A stretch of DNA of 64,000 nt from Rhizobium sp. GN54 (GCF_021026345.1 NZ_JAJNCZ010000015.1:18142-82141); one strand, 5' to 3'. Positions 24,807 through 34,326 are shown, counted from the first letter of the stretch. Program-made: numbers and translations. Notes: a model not told the origin generated them from the sequence alone.

Positions 24807-25009
24807 TCGCCGTTTCGGGCAGGGCGTTGAAACGGGTCGCTAAATTTCGGGCTTTCAATCCGGCACCGCTGGATTATCCTTGCAGGACGAAGCAGGGGCC
24901 TTAAAATCCCGAAAGGAACCACTAGATATCGTAGGCATGATGACGGCAACCGTCGGCCGCCGCGGCTCCCCCTCCATGCGAGAGCCGTACTCACGAGGAA
25001 TGAACTGGA

Positions 25010-25360
25010 ATGAATGCGATACCGGGCCGGTTGCAGGGCGATGAAGGAAGCGGCGACACTCCCGGTCGCAGCACTTCCGTCATTACCCGCACGAAGCCGA
25101 AGACCAAGAAGCCGAGCCTCTACCGGGTGCTGCTTCTCAATGACGACTACACGCCAATGGAATTCGTGATCCACATCCTCGAGCGGTTCTTCCAGAAGGA
25201 CCGGGAGGCCGCAACGCGGATCATGCTGCATGTGCATAATCACGGCGTGGGTGAGTGTGGCGTTTTTACCTACGAGGTTGCCGAAACCAAAGTGACACAG
25301 GTGATGGATTTCTCCCGCCAGCACCAGCATCCGCTGCAATGTGTCATGGAAAAGAAATGA
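25010..25360 (+). CDS. clpS: ATP-dependent Clp protease adaptor ClpS
   Basis: 116 residues. The N-terminal 35 residues are disordered. [24 protein letters not shown] carries the N-end-rule substrate pocket ([10 protein letters not shown]), and [24 protein letters not shown] is the conserved His-containing strand and ClpA-binding region. It delivers N-degron substrates to ClpAP. clpA starts ten bases downstream, the usual arrangement. Rhizobia often have two ClpS copies, and this is the clpA-linked one. Confidence 0.96.
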   Translation: MNAIPGRLQGDEGSGDTPGRSTSVITRTKPKTKKPSLYRVLLLNDDYTPMEFVIHILERFFQKDREAATRIMLHVHNHGVGECGVFTYEVAETKVTQVMDFSRQHQHPLQCVMEKK

Positions 25361-25370
25361 GGAATGAAAC

Positions 25371-27866
25371 GTGCCAACTTTTTCGACCAGTCTTGAGAAA
25401 GCGCTTCACCAGGCACTGACCTACGCCAATGAGCGCCACCATGAATACGCCACGCTGGAACACCTGCTTCTCGCGCTGATCGACGACGCGGATGCCGCGG
25501 CCGTCATGGGCGCCTGCAACGTCAACCTCGAGACCCTGCGCAAGACGGTTTCCGACTATGTCGACAACGATCTTGCCAACCTGGTGACGGGCTACGAGGA
25601 AGATTCCAAGCCGACCTCCGGCTTCCAGCGCGTGATCCAGCGCGCGGTCATCCACGTCCAGTCTTCCGGCCGCGAGGAGGTGACGGGCGCCAACGTGCTC
25701 GTTGCGATCTTCGCCGAGCGCGAAAGCCACGCCGCCTACTTCCTGCAGGAGCAGGAGATGACGCGCTACGACGCCGTCAACTTCATCTCCCACGGCATCG
25801 GCAAGCGGCCCGGCACGTCCGAGACCCGCGCCGTGCGCGGTTCCGAGGACACCGAGAACGAGCAGAAGCAGACCCGCTCGCAGGGCGAGCAGGAGGAGGC
25901 CGGCAAGAAGCAGGATGCGCTCACGGCCTACTGCGTCAACCTCAACGAGAAGGCCAAGATCGGCAAGATCGATCCGTTGATCGGTCGTCACGCCGAGGTC
26001 AACCGGACCATCCAGGTGCTGTGCCGCCGCTCCAAGAACAATCCGCTCTACGTGGGCGATCCCGGCGTCGGCAAGACCGCCATCGCCGAGGGCCTCGCCA
26101 AGCGCATCGTCGAGAAGAAGGTGCCCGAGGCGTTGCAGGATGCCACGATCTTCTCGCTCGACATGGGCACGCTGCTCGCCGGCACCCGCTATCGCGGCGA
26201 CTTCGAGGAGCGCCTGAAGCAGGTTGTCAAGGAACTGGAGGAGTATCCCGGCGCGGTGCTCTTCATCGACGAGATCCATACCGTGATCGGCGCCGGCGCC
26301 ACCTCCGGCGGCGCGATGGATGCGTCGAACCTTCTGAAGCCGGCGTTGTCCTCGGGTGCGATCCGCTGCATCGGCTCGACCACCTACAAGGAATACCGCC
26401 AGTTCTTCGAGAAGGACCGGGCGTTGGTCCGCCGCTTCCAGAAGATCGACGTGAACGAACCGACGATCGACGACACGATCGAGATCATGAAGGGGCTGAA
26501 GCCCTATTTCGAGGACTATCACAAGCTGAAGTACTCGAACGAGGCGATCAAGTCGGCGGTCGAACTCTCGGCCCGCTACATCTCCGACCGCAAGCTGCCG
26601 GACAAGGCGATCGACGTGATCGACGAGACCGGAGCGGCGCAGATGCTGCTTCCGGCCGGCAAGCGGCGCAAGCTGATCACCGAGAGGGAGATCGAGGCCA
26701 CGATCGCCACCATGGCGCGGATCCCGCCGAAGACCGTCTCCAAGGACGACGAGACCGTTCTCGCCAACCTGGAGAAGGAACTGCGCTCGGTCGTCTACGG
26801 CCAGGATCTTGCGATCGAGGCGCTGGCGTCGGCGATCAAGCTGGCGCGTGCCGGCCTCCGCGAGCCGAACAAGCCGATCGGCTGCTACCTGTTCTCCGGC
26901 CCGACCGGCGTCGGCAAGACGGAGGTGGCCAAGCAGCTGGCGTCCTCGCTCGGCGTGGAGCTCCTGCGCTTCGACATGTCGGAATACATGGAGCGGCACA
27001 CGGTTTCGCGCCTGCTCGGTGCACCTCCCGGCTATGTCGGCTTCGACCAGGGCGGCCTTCTGACCGATGGCGTCGACCAGCATCCGCATTGCGTGCTGCT
27101 GCTCGACGAGATCGAGAAGGCGCATCCGGACCTCTACAACATCCTGTTGCAGGTCATGGACCACGGCTCGCTGACGGACCATAACGGCAAGAAGATCGAC
27201 TTCCGCAACGTCATCCTGATCATGACGACGAATGCGGGCGCGTCCGACATGGCCAAGGCCGCGATCGGCTTCGGCTCGTCCAAGCGCGAGGGCGAGGACA
27301 TGGAGGCGATCAACCGCCTGTTCACGCCGGAGTTCCGCAACCGCCTCGATGCGATCATCCCGTTCGGTTCGCTGCCGACGCCGGTGATCCACCAGGTCGT
27401 GCAGAAGTTCGTCATGCAGCTGGAAACCCAGCTGTCCGAGCGCAACGTCACCTTCGAACTGCAGCCGGAGGCGATCGCCTGGCTCGCCGAGAAGGGCTAC
27501 GACGAGAAGATGGGTGCGCGGCCGCTGGCCCGCGTCATCCAGGAAAACATCAAGAAGAAGCTCGCCGACGAGATCCTGTTCGGCAAGCTCAAGAAGGGCG
27601 GCGTCGTCCGCGTCTCCGTCGGCGTGAAGGAGGACGGGACCAGGGGCATCGTCCTCGACGCCGTGCCGGAGACCGCTCCGATCAAGCCGAAGGCCGAGAT
27701 CGCTTCGCCCGCCCGCAAGGCGGCCAAGCCGAAGAAGGCCAAGGAGACCGTTGCGGCCGCATCGTCTTCGTCGCGCGCCAAGGCGGCAAAGGCGTCAGAG
27801 GCCGAGAAGCCGGCTGCGCCGACCCGCAAGGGAAGCGCGGTGCCGAAGGTGCCACGCAAGAAGTGA
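25371..27866 (+). CDS. clpA: ATP-dependent Clp protease ATP-binding subunit ClpA
   Basis: 831 residues from GTG 25371. N-terminal Clp-N repeats (residues 1-150) bind ClpS. Walker A motifs are GDPGVGKT (about 229-236) and GPTGVGKT, Walker B motifs LFIDEIHT and LLLDEIEK. The ClpP-binding loop lies near GSSKREG. The C-terminal Clp-D2-small domain follows. After about residue 760 there is a Lys/Ala/Pro-rich tail that the roughly 758-residue E. coli protein lacks. ClpA unfolds proteins and feeds them to ClpP. It is translated after clpS. Confidence 0.96.
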   Translation: MPTFSTSLEKALHQALTYANERHHEYATLEHLLLALIDDADAAAVMGACNVNLETLRKTVSDYVDNDLANLVTGYEEDSKPTSGFQRVIQRAVIHVQSSGREEVTGANVLVAIFAERESHAAYFLQEQEMTRYDAVNFISHGIGKRPGTSETRAVRGSEDTENEQKQTRSQGEQEEAGKKQDALTAYCVNLNEKAKIGKIDPLIGRHAEVNRTIQVLCRRSKNNPLYVGDPGVGKTAIAEGLAKRIVEKKVPEALQDATIFSLDMGTLLAGTRYRGDFEERLKQVVKELEEYPGAVLFIDEIHTVIGAGATSGGAMDASNLLKPALSSGAIRCIGSTTYKEYRQFFEKDRALVRRFQKIDVNEPTIDDTIEIMKGLKPYFEDYHKLKYSNEAIKSAVELSARYISDRKLPDKAIDVIDETGAAQMLLPAGKRRKLITEREIEATIATMARIPPKTVSKDDETVLANLEKELRSVVYGQDLAIEALASAIKLARAGLREPNKPIGCYLFSGPTGVGKTEVAKQLASSLGVELLRFDMSEYMERHTVSRLLGAPPGYVGFDQGGLLTDGVDQHPHCVLLLDEIEKAHPDLYNILLQVMDHGSLTDHNGKKIDFRNVILIMTTNAGASDMAKAAIGFGSSKREGEDMEAINRLFTPEFRNRLDAIIPFGSLPTPVIHQVVQKFVMQLETQLSERNVTFELQPEAIAWLAEKGYDEKMGARPLARVIQENIKKKLADEILFGKLKKGGVVRVSVGVKEDGTRGIVLDAVPETAPIKPKAEIASPARKAAKPKKAKETVAAASSSSRAKAAKASEAEKPAAPTRKGSAVPKVPRKK

Positions 27867-27886
27867 CCACCTCCAAGGAACGAGCG

Positions 27887-27912
27887 ATGCCGGGCAGTCC
27901 GCTGCCCGGCAT
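27887..27912 (+). terminator. Hairpin after clpA
   Basis: ATGCCGGGCAG and CTGCCCGGCAT form an 11-bp perfect stem with a TCCG loop, then TGTCATGTTG. A strong hairpin with a weak T tail, 20 bases past the clpA stop and 29 bases before azlC. Confidence 0.5.
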
Positions 27913-27940
27913 TGTCATGTTGAATATCCGGAATGACTGA

Positions 27941-28690
27941 ATGGACGCCGAGGCGATATCCGAAGGGCAGACGAAGCGATACTGGTTCGTTCAGGGCATG
28001 CGCGGGATCTGGAGCATTCCGGCGGTCATACTGATGCTCTCCTTCGTGGGATTTGCGGCGTTCACCGCCGAAGGCGGCATTCCGGTCGAGCAGGTCATGT
28101 TCATGACCGGGGCAGTCTGGGCGCTTCCGGCCAAGGTGATCCTCGTCGGCAGCATGCTCTCGGGTGCGAACATCGCCACCACCTTCATCGCCGTCACCCT
28201 GTCCTCCGTGCGGATGATGCCGATGGTGGCGGCGCTGGTGCCGGAAATCCGCAACAGCAAAACGCCGACCTGGCTGATGCTGCTCCTGTCGCATTTCGTC
28301 GCCATCACCGCCTGGGTCTTCGCCATGGAGCGTGCGCATCGCGTGCCGCGCGACGGGCGGCTCGCCTTTTTTGCGGGCTTCGGCATCACGCTGACATCGG
28401 CGAATATCCTGCTCGTCGGTGTCGCCTATTTCATGGTGACGCAATTTCCGCCGATCGTCGGCGCCTGCCTTTTCTTCCTGACGCCGGTCTATTTCCTGAC
28501 CTCGATCTGGGTCTCGGCGCGTCACCGGGTGATCTACTGGTCGCTCGGGACCGGCCTGGTGCTCGGCGTCGTCTTTCACGAGGTCGCGCCGGAATTCGAC
28601 ATTCTCCTGGCCGGGCTGGTCGGCGGAACGCTCGCCTGGGCCGGGGAGCGGCACTGGCGGCTGAAGCGGGCAGGCGGGGCGGCGCGATGA
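27941..28690 (+). CDS. azlC: AzlC family branched-chain amino acid exporter subunit
   Basis: 249 residues with about seven hydrophobic segments. The family-typical start FVQGMRGIWSIPAVILMLSFVGFA and the LSSVRMMPMVAALVPEIR segment are visible. AzlC and the small AzlD partner form an exporter of branched-chain amino acids and analogues in the inner membrane. azlD overlaps its stop by four bases, so the two are translationally coupled. The substrate is inferred from family studies in other bacteria. Confidence 0.88.
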   Translation: MDAEAISEGQTKRYWFVQGMRGIWSIPAVILMLSFVGFAAFTAEGGIPVEQVMFMTGAVWALPAKVILVGSMLSGANIATTFIAVTLSSVRMMPMVAALVPEIRNSKTPTWLMLLLSHFVAITAWVFAMERAHRVPRDGRLAFFAGFGITLTSANILLVGVAYFMVTQFPPIVGACLFFLTPVYFLTSIWVSARHRVIYWSLGTGLVLGVVFHEVAPEFDILLAGLVGGTLAWAGERHWRLKRAGGAAR

Positions 28691-29025
28691 TCGAGACGCT
28701 CTGGCCCTATATCTTCATCGCCGTCTCCGGCTGGCTCGCGACCGATATCTGGCGCTGGCTCGGCGTTCTCGCCGGCAACCGCATCGACGAGCACTCGGAA
28801 ACGATGCACTGGGTGAGGGCGGTGGCGACCGCGCTCGTGGCAGCCGTGATCGCCAAGCTGATCGTCTACCCGACCGGCGAACTGGCGACATCGCCGCTGT
28901 GGCTACGGATCGGTGCGGTCGTCGTGGGCGCCGGCGCCTTCTTCCTGTTCCGGCGCAACCAGCTTCTCGGCATCGTCGTCGCCATCGGGACGCTGGCTGC
29001 GGGCCTTTACGCGCTTGGCACTTGA
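28687..29025 (+). CDS. azlD: AzlD family small membrane partner
   Basis: 112 residues with three to four membrane segments (LWPYIFIAVSGWLATDIW, WVRAVATALVAAVIAKLIVY, IGAVVVGAGAFFLFR, LLGIVVAIGTLAAGLYAL). The start overlaps the azlC stop (ATGA). It is the obligate small subunit of the AzlCD exporter. Sequence conservation in this family is low, and the call rests on size, topology and pairing. Confidence 0.85.
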   Translation: MIETLWPYIFIAVSGWLATDIWRWLGVLAGNRIDEHSETMHWVRAVATALVAAVIAKLIVYPTGELATSPLWLRIGAVVVGAGAFFLFRRNQLLGIVVAIGTLAAGLYALGT

Positions 29026-29126
29026 AGCCGGCGCCTGAAGCGCGTCGCGATCCGCCGGATCTGCTCTGCGCGCTTCAAGGTCCTCGCGCTGCCGCGTGCC
29101 GTCACAAGACCGCGGCATCCCGTCCC

Positions 29127-29552
29127 TTATCCGGCGAGCGCGTCGCGCATCTTCTGCGCGTTCGCGGTGAGCACGTCCTGGTCCTCCATCGCGCCCGCAT
29201 GCCGCTTGATCGGCACGCCTTCGAAGCGCGGGATGATGTGGAAGTGCAGATGGTAGACGCTCTGCCCCGCCGCCGGCTCGTTGAACTGGATGACCGTGAC
29301 GCCGTCCGCCTCGAAGGCCTCCTTGGCGGCGACGGCGACCTTCTGGACGACCGGGATCACCCGGGACAGCGTTTCGGGGTCGGCGTCGAGGATGTTGCGC
29401 GAGGGCGCCTTCGGAATGACGAGCGTATGGCCCGGCCCCTGCGGCATCACGTCCATGAAGGCCAGCGTATGCTCGTCCTCGTAGACCTTGTGGGAGGGGA
29501 TCTCGCCGCGGAGGATCTTGGCGAAGATGTTGCCGGGATCATAGGCGCTCAT
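29127..29552 (-). CDS. HIT family nucleotide-binding protein
   Basis: 141 residues from ATG 29552. The histidine triad is HLHFHII (HxHxH), preceded by FNEPAAGQSVY. NIFAKILRGEIPSHKVYEDEHTLAFMDVMPQGPGHTLVIPK is the conserved N-terminal half. It hydrolyses adenosine phosphoramidates or similar nucleotides in the cytoplasm. Longer upstream frames are antisense to the GNAT gene's end. It lies 68 bases after the GNAT gene in the same direction. Confidence 0.93.
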   Translation of the reverse strand: MSAYDPGNIFAKILRGEIPSHKVYEDEHTLAFMDVMPQGPGHTLVIPKAPSRNILDADPETLSRVIPVVQKVAVAAKEAFEADGVTVIQFNEPAAGQSVYHLHFHIIPRFEGVPIKRHAGAMEDQDVLTANAQKMRDALAG

Positions 29553-29620
29553 GTCGGTCTCCTTCGATTGGGTGGCCGTGCGGCCGGAACTGTGTGCGGC
29601 TGCGAGCCGCGATCGATCGG

Positions 29621-30817
29621 TCAATCCTCGTCCGGTGCGGCCCCGCCGCCCTTGCGGAACGGGCCGTGCCCGGCCAGCCATTCGCCCGTCTCGGCGACGT
29701 CCTGCCGCTCGCGTTCGAGATAGTCGGCGACGGCGCGCCGCAGGCTCGGGTGACTGATATAATGCGCAGAATGAGTGGTGGTGGGCATGTAGCCGCGCGC
29801 CAGCTTGTGTTCGCCCTGTGCGCCGGCCTCGACGCGGGAGAGGCCCCGGTCGATCGCAAAGTCGATGGCCTGATGGTAGCAGACTTCGAAATGCAGGAAC
29901 GGATGGTCCTCGATGCAGCCCCAGTGCCGGCCGTACAGCGCATCCCCGCCGATGAAGTTGATGGCGCCGGCCACATAGCGTCCGCCGCGCCTCGCCATGA
30001 CCAGCAGGATGTCGTCCGCCATCCGCTCGCCGATCAGCGAGTAAAATTGGCGGGTCAGGTAGGGGCGGCCCCATTTGCGTCCGCCCGTATCCATGTAGAA
30101 GGCGAAGAACTGGTCCCAGATGTCCTCGGTGAGGTCGCTGCCGGTCAGCCAGTCGATCTCGATGCCGTTCTCCAGTGCCGACCGCCGCTCCTTCTTCAGC
30201 GCCTTGCGCTTGCGCGAGGCGAGCGTCTGGAGAAAGTCGTCGTGCGAGCGGTAGCCCGCGTTCTGGAAATGGAACTGCTGGTCGGTGCGGTGCAGATAGC
30301 CGGCGTCCTCGAATGTCGGCATCTCGTCCTCCGGCACGAAGGTGACATGTGCCGAGGAGATGCCGTGCTGCCGGGCCAGTTCCTGCAGGCCGGCGGCCAA
30401 CGCCTGGCGGACGGGAGCCGGATCGAGGTCATGGCGATGCAGTAGCCGCGGCCCGCTCGCCGGCGTGAACGGCACCGAGGCCTGCAGTTTCGGGTAGTAG
30501 TTCCCACCGGCCCGCTCGAAGGCGTCCGCCCAGCCATGGTCGAAGACGTATTCGCCCTGGCTGTGGTTCTTGAGATAGGCCGGCAGCGCGCCGAGCAGCG
30601 CCCCGTCCTCCTGCTCCAGCAGCAGATGCTGGCCCAGCCAGCCGGTGTCGGCCGTCGCCGAGCCGGACTGCTCCATCGCCGAAAGATAGGCGTGGCTGAC
30701 GAAGGGATTGTAGACGGCACCCGGAAGTCCGCGCGCCGCGCCGGAAAGTGTCGACCATTGCTCCGCCGGGATGTCGGCGAAATGCTGGACGACACGGATC
30801 CGGTAGGTGTCGGACAT
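29621..30817 (-). CDS. GNAT-fold protein, COG3146/DUF482 family (peptidogalycan-like)
   Basis: 398 residues. The family shows a FemAB/GNAT double-domain layout: HLLLEQEDGALLGALPAYLKNHSQGEYVFDHGWADAFERAGGNYYPKLQASVPFTPASGPRLL in the first half and QTLASRKRKALKKERR, FYMDTGGRKWGRPYLTRQFYSLIGERM and VEAGAQGEHKLARGYMPTTTHSAHYI in the second. These are trademarks of COG3146. Members are predicted acyltransferases and are very common in alphaproteobacteria, with no settled substrate. It lies two bases downstream of the GDPD gene, so it shares that operon. Confidence 0.85.
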   Translation of the reverse strand: MSDTYRIRVVQHFADIPAEQWSTLSGAARGLPGAVYNPFVSHAYLSAMEQSGSATADTGWLGQHLLLEQEDGALLGALPAYLKNHSQGEYVFDHGWADAFERAGGNYYPKLQASVPFTPASGPRLLHRHDLDPAPVRQALAAGLQELARQHGISSAHVTFVPEDEMPTFEDAGYLHRTDQQFHFQNAGYRSHDDFLQTLASRKRKALKKERRSALENGIEIDWLTGSDLTEDIWDQFFAFYMDTGGRKWGRPYLTRQFYSLIGERMADDILLVMARRGGRYVAGAINFIGGDALYGRHWGCIEDHPFLHFEVCYHQAIDFAIDRGLSRVEAGAQGEHKLARGYMPTTTHSAHYISHPSLRRAVADYLERERQDVAETGEWLAGHGPFRKGGGAAPDED

Positions 30818-30819
30818 CG

Positions 30820-31551
30820 TCAGGCGACCAGCTCTTCCCGCGGATCGAAGCCTTCGAAGGTCATCTGGTCGGCTTCCGCGCGGGTCTTTTCGACGGCTGC
30901 GCCGTCACGGACGGTCCAGGTGATCACCGGGATCCCCGCCTTGCGCTCCTTGGTGATGAACGGGTTGGGCAGGTCGGCGTAGAAATAGGAGATGAAATCC
31001 AGCCCCAGTTGCATCGCCTCCTCGTGCACGAAGAAGGTTTCCGGGTCGATGCCGCCGGCCGTCAGCCCGACAGGCCGCGGCGCGTCAAGCTCCTTCAGTT
31101 CCTTCAAGAGCCAGTGGTCGAAGCTCATCAAGGCGATCGGCCCCTTGTAGTCCTCGATGACCTCAAGGACGCTGGCGACGAAGCCCTCGTCGTCGTCCTT
31201 GCGCCCCTTCAGCTCGATGACCAGCGGCACGCGGCCGTCGACCAGCTTCAACAGTTGCGCAAGCGTCGGCACCTTGTCCTTGGTGCCGCCGATCGAGAGC
31301 ATGCCGAGTTCCACGGACGTCTTGGCGCGCACGTCGCCCGGGATGGCGCAGAGCCGCTCCAGCTTGTCGTCGTGGAAGACCACCGGCACGCCGTCGGCGG
31401 CATATTGCAGGTCGCACTCGATCGCAAAGCCCGCATCGGCTGCGCGGGCGAAGGCCGAGAGCGTGTTTTCCCATATGGTGCGGTTCATGTCGTGAAAGCC
31501 GCGATGGGCGATCGGTTGCGCGGTCAGCCAGGAAAGCTCGCCGGATGGCAT
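30820..31551 (-). CDS. Glycerophosphodiester phosphodiesterase
   Basis: 243 residues. QPIAHRGFHDMNRTIWENTLSAFARAADAGFAIECDLQYAADGVPVVFHDDKLERL holds the catalytic His pair (HRG and VFHDD), the Glu-Asn pair (WENT) and the metal-binding ECD. This is the TIM-barrel GDPD that hydrolyses deacylated phospholipids to glycerol-3-phosphate. No signal peptide, so it is cytoplasmic. Its start overlaps the RidA stop by one base, and the GNAT gene follows two bases later. Confidence 0.92.
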   Translation of the reverse strand: MPSGELSWLTAQPIAHRGFHDMNRTIWENTLSAFARAADAGFAIECDLQYAADGVPVVFHDDKLERLCAIPGDVRAKTSVELGMLSIGGTKDKVPTLAQLLKLVDGRVPLVIELKGRKDDDEGFVASVLEVIEDYKGPIALMSFDHWLLKELKELDAPRPVGLTAGGIDPETFFVHEEAMQLGLDFISYFYADLPNPFITKERKAGIPVITWTVRDGAAVEKTRAEADQMTFEGFDPREELVA

Positions 31552-32018
31552 CAGGCGATTTCCACGATCGCGTCGATCTCGACGGCCGCGTTCATCGGCA
31601 GGGCCGCCATGCCGACGGCGGCGCGGGCATGCTTGCCGGGCTCGCCAAGGGCGTTGACGAGGAGGTTGGAGGCGCCGTTGATGACCAGGTGCTGTTCGAC
31701 GAATGTGGGAGCGGACGCCACGAAACCGTTGATCTTGATGATTCGCTTGATGCGGGAGAGATCACCGCCGAGGGCTGCCTTCGCCTGGGCGAGGATGTTG
31801 ACGGCGCAGAGCTCGGCCGCCTTCTGGCCGGTGGCGACGTCGACATCGTTGCCGAGATGGCCGGTGACGGCGATCTTGCCGTCGGCGATCGGCAGTTGCC
31901 CGGAGATGTGCAGGACCTGGCCGCTGATCACGCAGGAGACATAATTTGCGGCGGGCGCGGCGGCGGTCGGAATGACGTAGCCCAGTTCCTTGACCCTGTT
32001 TTCGATTTCGGCGGACAT
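31551..32018 (-). CDS. RidA family protein (YjgF-like)
   Basis: 155 residues from ATG 32018 (MSAEIENRV). It is longer than canonical RidA (about 128) and belongs to the YjgF-like branch where an N-terminal extension precedes the core. VSGQVLHISGQLPIADGKIAVTGHLGNDVDVATGQKAAELCAVNILAQAKAALGGDLSRI, with the C-terminal NALGEPGKHARAAVGMAALPMNAAVEIDAIVEI. The catalytic Arg of enamine deaminase is in HARAAVG. It leads the ridA-GDPD-GNAT unit. Confidence 0.9.
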   Translation of the reverse strand: MSAEIENRVKELGYVIPTAAAPAANYVSCVISGQVLHISGQLPIADGKIAVTGHLGNDVDVATGQKAAELCAVNILAQAKAALGGDLSRIKRIIKINGFVASAPTFVEQHLVINGASNLLVNALGEPGKHARAAVGMAALPMNAAVEIDAIVEIA

Positions 32019-32229
32019 GCTGTTCTCCATCCTGCGATCTGTCGACGGCGCCGCAGTCCGCGGCCTGCCGCATGAAGGTGTGTCTCGAAAGCCGGCATGT
32101 GCGAACTGTGCGCAGGCATGCCGCCTCGATTGCGTTTTCTGCTACAATGCGGCATGCAATGCCCTTGCGCCCCGCTCTTGCCGAATGTGTACTTATAACA
32201 TCGCGGCCGAGTTCAACAGGAGGAAACGG

Positions 32230-33048
32230 ATGTTTCGCTCAACCTTTGTCCCGGCATTCTGCGCAGCGGCGTTCATCACAGCGCTCGCGCCGGCGCCGGC
32301 CGCAGCAGCAGGACTGGCACCGCACCGCGCCGTCTACGACCTGCAGCTCAAGGATGCCTCGGAACGCTCGGGGATCGCCGGCATGTACGGCCGCATGGTC
32401 TACGAGTTCAACGGCAATGCCTGCGAGGGCTATACCGTCAGCTTCCGCTTCGTCACCCAGATCAACACCGGCGAGGAGACGCGGCTGACGGACCAGCAGA
32501 CCACCACCTATGAAGACCTGAAGAACCGCAGCTTCCGCTTCCTCACCCGCTCGTTCACCGACGAGAAGCTGGACAAGGAAGTGCGCGGCAACGCCCAGGA
32601 CGAGAAGGACGGCGTCAACGTCGAACTGACATCGCCCGATACGCGCGCCGTCGCGCTGGCCGACAGCGTCTTTCCGACCGAGCACATGCTGGAACTGATC
32701 GAGCGGGCCAAGAAGGGCGAGCGCTTCTTCGAGGCGCGCATCTTCGACGGCTCCGACAGCGGCGACAAGACGCTGATGACCACGACGGTGCTCGGCAAGG
32801 AAGAGATGCCGGCGAGCGACGATCCGGACGCCGCCAAGGCAGGGTCCTTCGCCAAGCAGTCGTTCTGGCCGGTGACGATCGCCTACTACAACGACGACGC
32901 AACCGGTGACGCCCTGCCGATCTACCGCATGTCGTTCAAGCTCTACGAGAACGGCATCACCCGCGACCTGACGATGGACTACGGCGATTTCGTCCTCTCC
33001 GGCAAGCTCGCCGATCTCGAGGTCTTCCAGCCGGGCGACTGCAAGTAG
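32230..33048 (+). CDS. eipB: EipB-like cell-envelope integrity protein (DUF1849)
   Basis: 272 residues from ATG 32230, with a strong AGGAGGAAA site. MFRSTFVPAFCAAAFITALAPAPAAAA is a Sec signal peptide. The mature chain begins LAPHRAVYDLQL and forms one large antiparallel sheet (GRMVYEFNGNACEGYTVSFRFVTQI), and two Cys, one in NACEGY and the last-but-one residue, may form the family's disulphide. In Brucella EipB is a periplasmic beta-spiral protein needed for cell-envelope integrity. It is monocistronic, between the ridA unit and rpsB. Confidence 0.9.
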   Translation: MFRSTFVPAFCAAAFITALAPAPAAAAGLAPHRAVYDLQLKDASERSGIAGMYGRMVYEFNGNACEGYTVSFRFVTQINTGEETRLTDQQTTTYEDLKNRSFRFLTRSFTDEKLDKEVRGNAQDEKDGVNVELTSPDTRAVALADSVFPTEHMLELIERAKKGERFFEARIFDGSDSGDKTLMTTTVLGKEEMPASDDPDAAKAGSFAKQSFWPVTIAYYNDDATGDALPIYRMSFKLYENGITRDLTMDYGDFVLSGKLADLEVFQPGDCK

Positions 33049-33252
33049 CCGGCGAGTAGCCGACGCCGGGCGGATCCCGGCTTTTTCGCCCGTCCGGGGT
33101 TGATTTCGGCGTCGACTGCGGTTAAGGGCAGCGCATTCCACACGTGAGGCATGGGGCTTTCCGGGAGAAATCCGGAGCGTTCCGCCGGTGGCAGGGCCGA
33201 TGGGTCCCGCTGTTCGCCTTGCGGAGGTTCAACCGGAAAAGGAGAAAAAGGC

Positions 33253-34017
33253 ATGGCATTGCCTGATTTCAGCATGCGCCAGCTTCTGGAAGCTGGTGTT
33301 CACTTCGGCCACCAGACCCACCGCTGGAACCCGAAGATGAAGCCCTACATCTTCGGCGATCGTAGCAACGTCCACATCATCGACCTCGCCCAGACCGTGC
33401 CGCTGCTTCACCGCGCGCTGCAGGTCGTCAGCGACACCGTCGCCGGTGGCGGTCGCGTTCTCTTCGTCGGCACCAAGCGCCAGGCCTCGGAAATCATCGC
33501 CGATGCCGCCAAGCGTTCGGCCCAGTACTACGTCAACGCCCGCTGGCTCGGCGGCATGCTGACGAACTGGAAGACGATCTCCAACTCGATCCAGCGCCTG
33601 CGCAAGCTCGACGAGATCCTGGCCTCCGAAGCCTCCGGCTTCACCAAGAAGGAGCGCCTGAACCTAGAGCGTGAACGCGAGAAGCTCGACAAGGCCCTCG
33701 GCGGCATCAAGGACATGGGCGGCACGCCCGACCTGATGTTCATCATCGACACCAACAAGGAGTCGATCGCCATCCAGGAAGCCAAGCGTCTCGGTATCCC
33801 GGTCGTCGCCATCATCGATTCGAACTGCGATCCGGACCCGATCGACTTCCCGATCCCGGGCAACGACGACGCCTCGCGCGCCATCGCCCTTTACTGCGAC
33901 TTGATCGCACGCGCTGCCATCGACGGCATCGCACGTCAGCAGAGCTCTTCCGGCCGTGACCTCGGCGCTTCCGCCGAAGCCCCGGTCGAGCCGGCTCTGG
34001 ACGACGCGCAGGCCTGA
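33253..34017 (+). CDS. rpsB: Small ribosomal subunit protein uS2
   Basis: 254 residues from ATG 33253, with a GGAGAAAAAGGC site. [49 protein letters not shown] is the S2 signature start. [12 protein letters not shown] and [42 protein letters not shown] follow. It binds late in 30S assembly. The C-terminal extension ([26 protein letters not shown]) is acidic. It starts the rpsB-tsf-pyrH-frr block, but a terminator lies after it. Confidence 0.98.
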   Translation: MALPDFSMRQLLEAGVHFGHQTHRWNPKMKPYIFGDRSNVHIIDLAQTVPLLHRALQVVSDTVAGGGRVLFVGTKRQASEIIADAAKRSAQYYVNARWLGGMLTNWKTISNSIQRLRKLDEILASEASGFTKKERLNLEREREKLDKALGGIKDMGGTPDLMFIIDTNKESIAIQEAKRLGIPVVAIIDSNCDPDPIDFPIPGNDDASRAIALYCDLIARAAIDGIARQQSSSGRDLGASAEAPVEPALDDAQA

Positions 34018-34326
34018 CAGGGCAGGGCGTCGGGAGTGCTCCCGAGCGTCCGTTGAAGGGTCTGGACAAGGCCGTTTGTCTCCGGCGAGGGTCGAACGGC
34101 CTTGTCTCTTTTGCCACTGATGCGCGCGATGTCGCGCGATCATGGTGCAACGGGATGCTGATTCGTCATCATCCTGTCACGCGCACGGTGGATTGGCTGC
34201 CGCACGCGCCGCGCGTCCGCGGGACGCTGCGAGAGTGCTGCCGAGAACATGAAATCGCGCCATCGTCGTGCGGGGATCTTCCGATTTCCGCGAGACGGGG
34301 CGCAGAACCCGCAAAGAGGCGAGACG
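34018..34326. other. rpsB-tsf intergenic region
   Basis: 309 bases without a gene. Besides the strong terminator at 34065-34112 it has a smaller hairpin (TCGGGAG/CTCCCGA near 34030). The rest should hold a tsf promoter. No repeat or protein family was seen in its open frames. Confidence 0.55.
34065..34112 (+). terminator. Strong terminator between rpsB and tsf
   Basis: GACAAGGCCGTT and AACGGCCTTGTC form a 12-bp perfect stem with an 18-base loop, followed by TCTTTT. It lies 47 bases after the rpsB stop, so tsf probably has its own promoter or is reached by limited read-through. Confidence 0.85.

Noticed and set aside
25344..27392. 682-codon frame antisense to clpA
   Set aside because: Long antisense frames are expected in GC-rich DNA. 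The sense strand encodes a complete ClpA, and the antisense product has an abnormal Arg/Leu/Asp/Val-rich composition.
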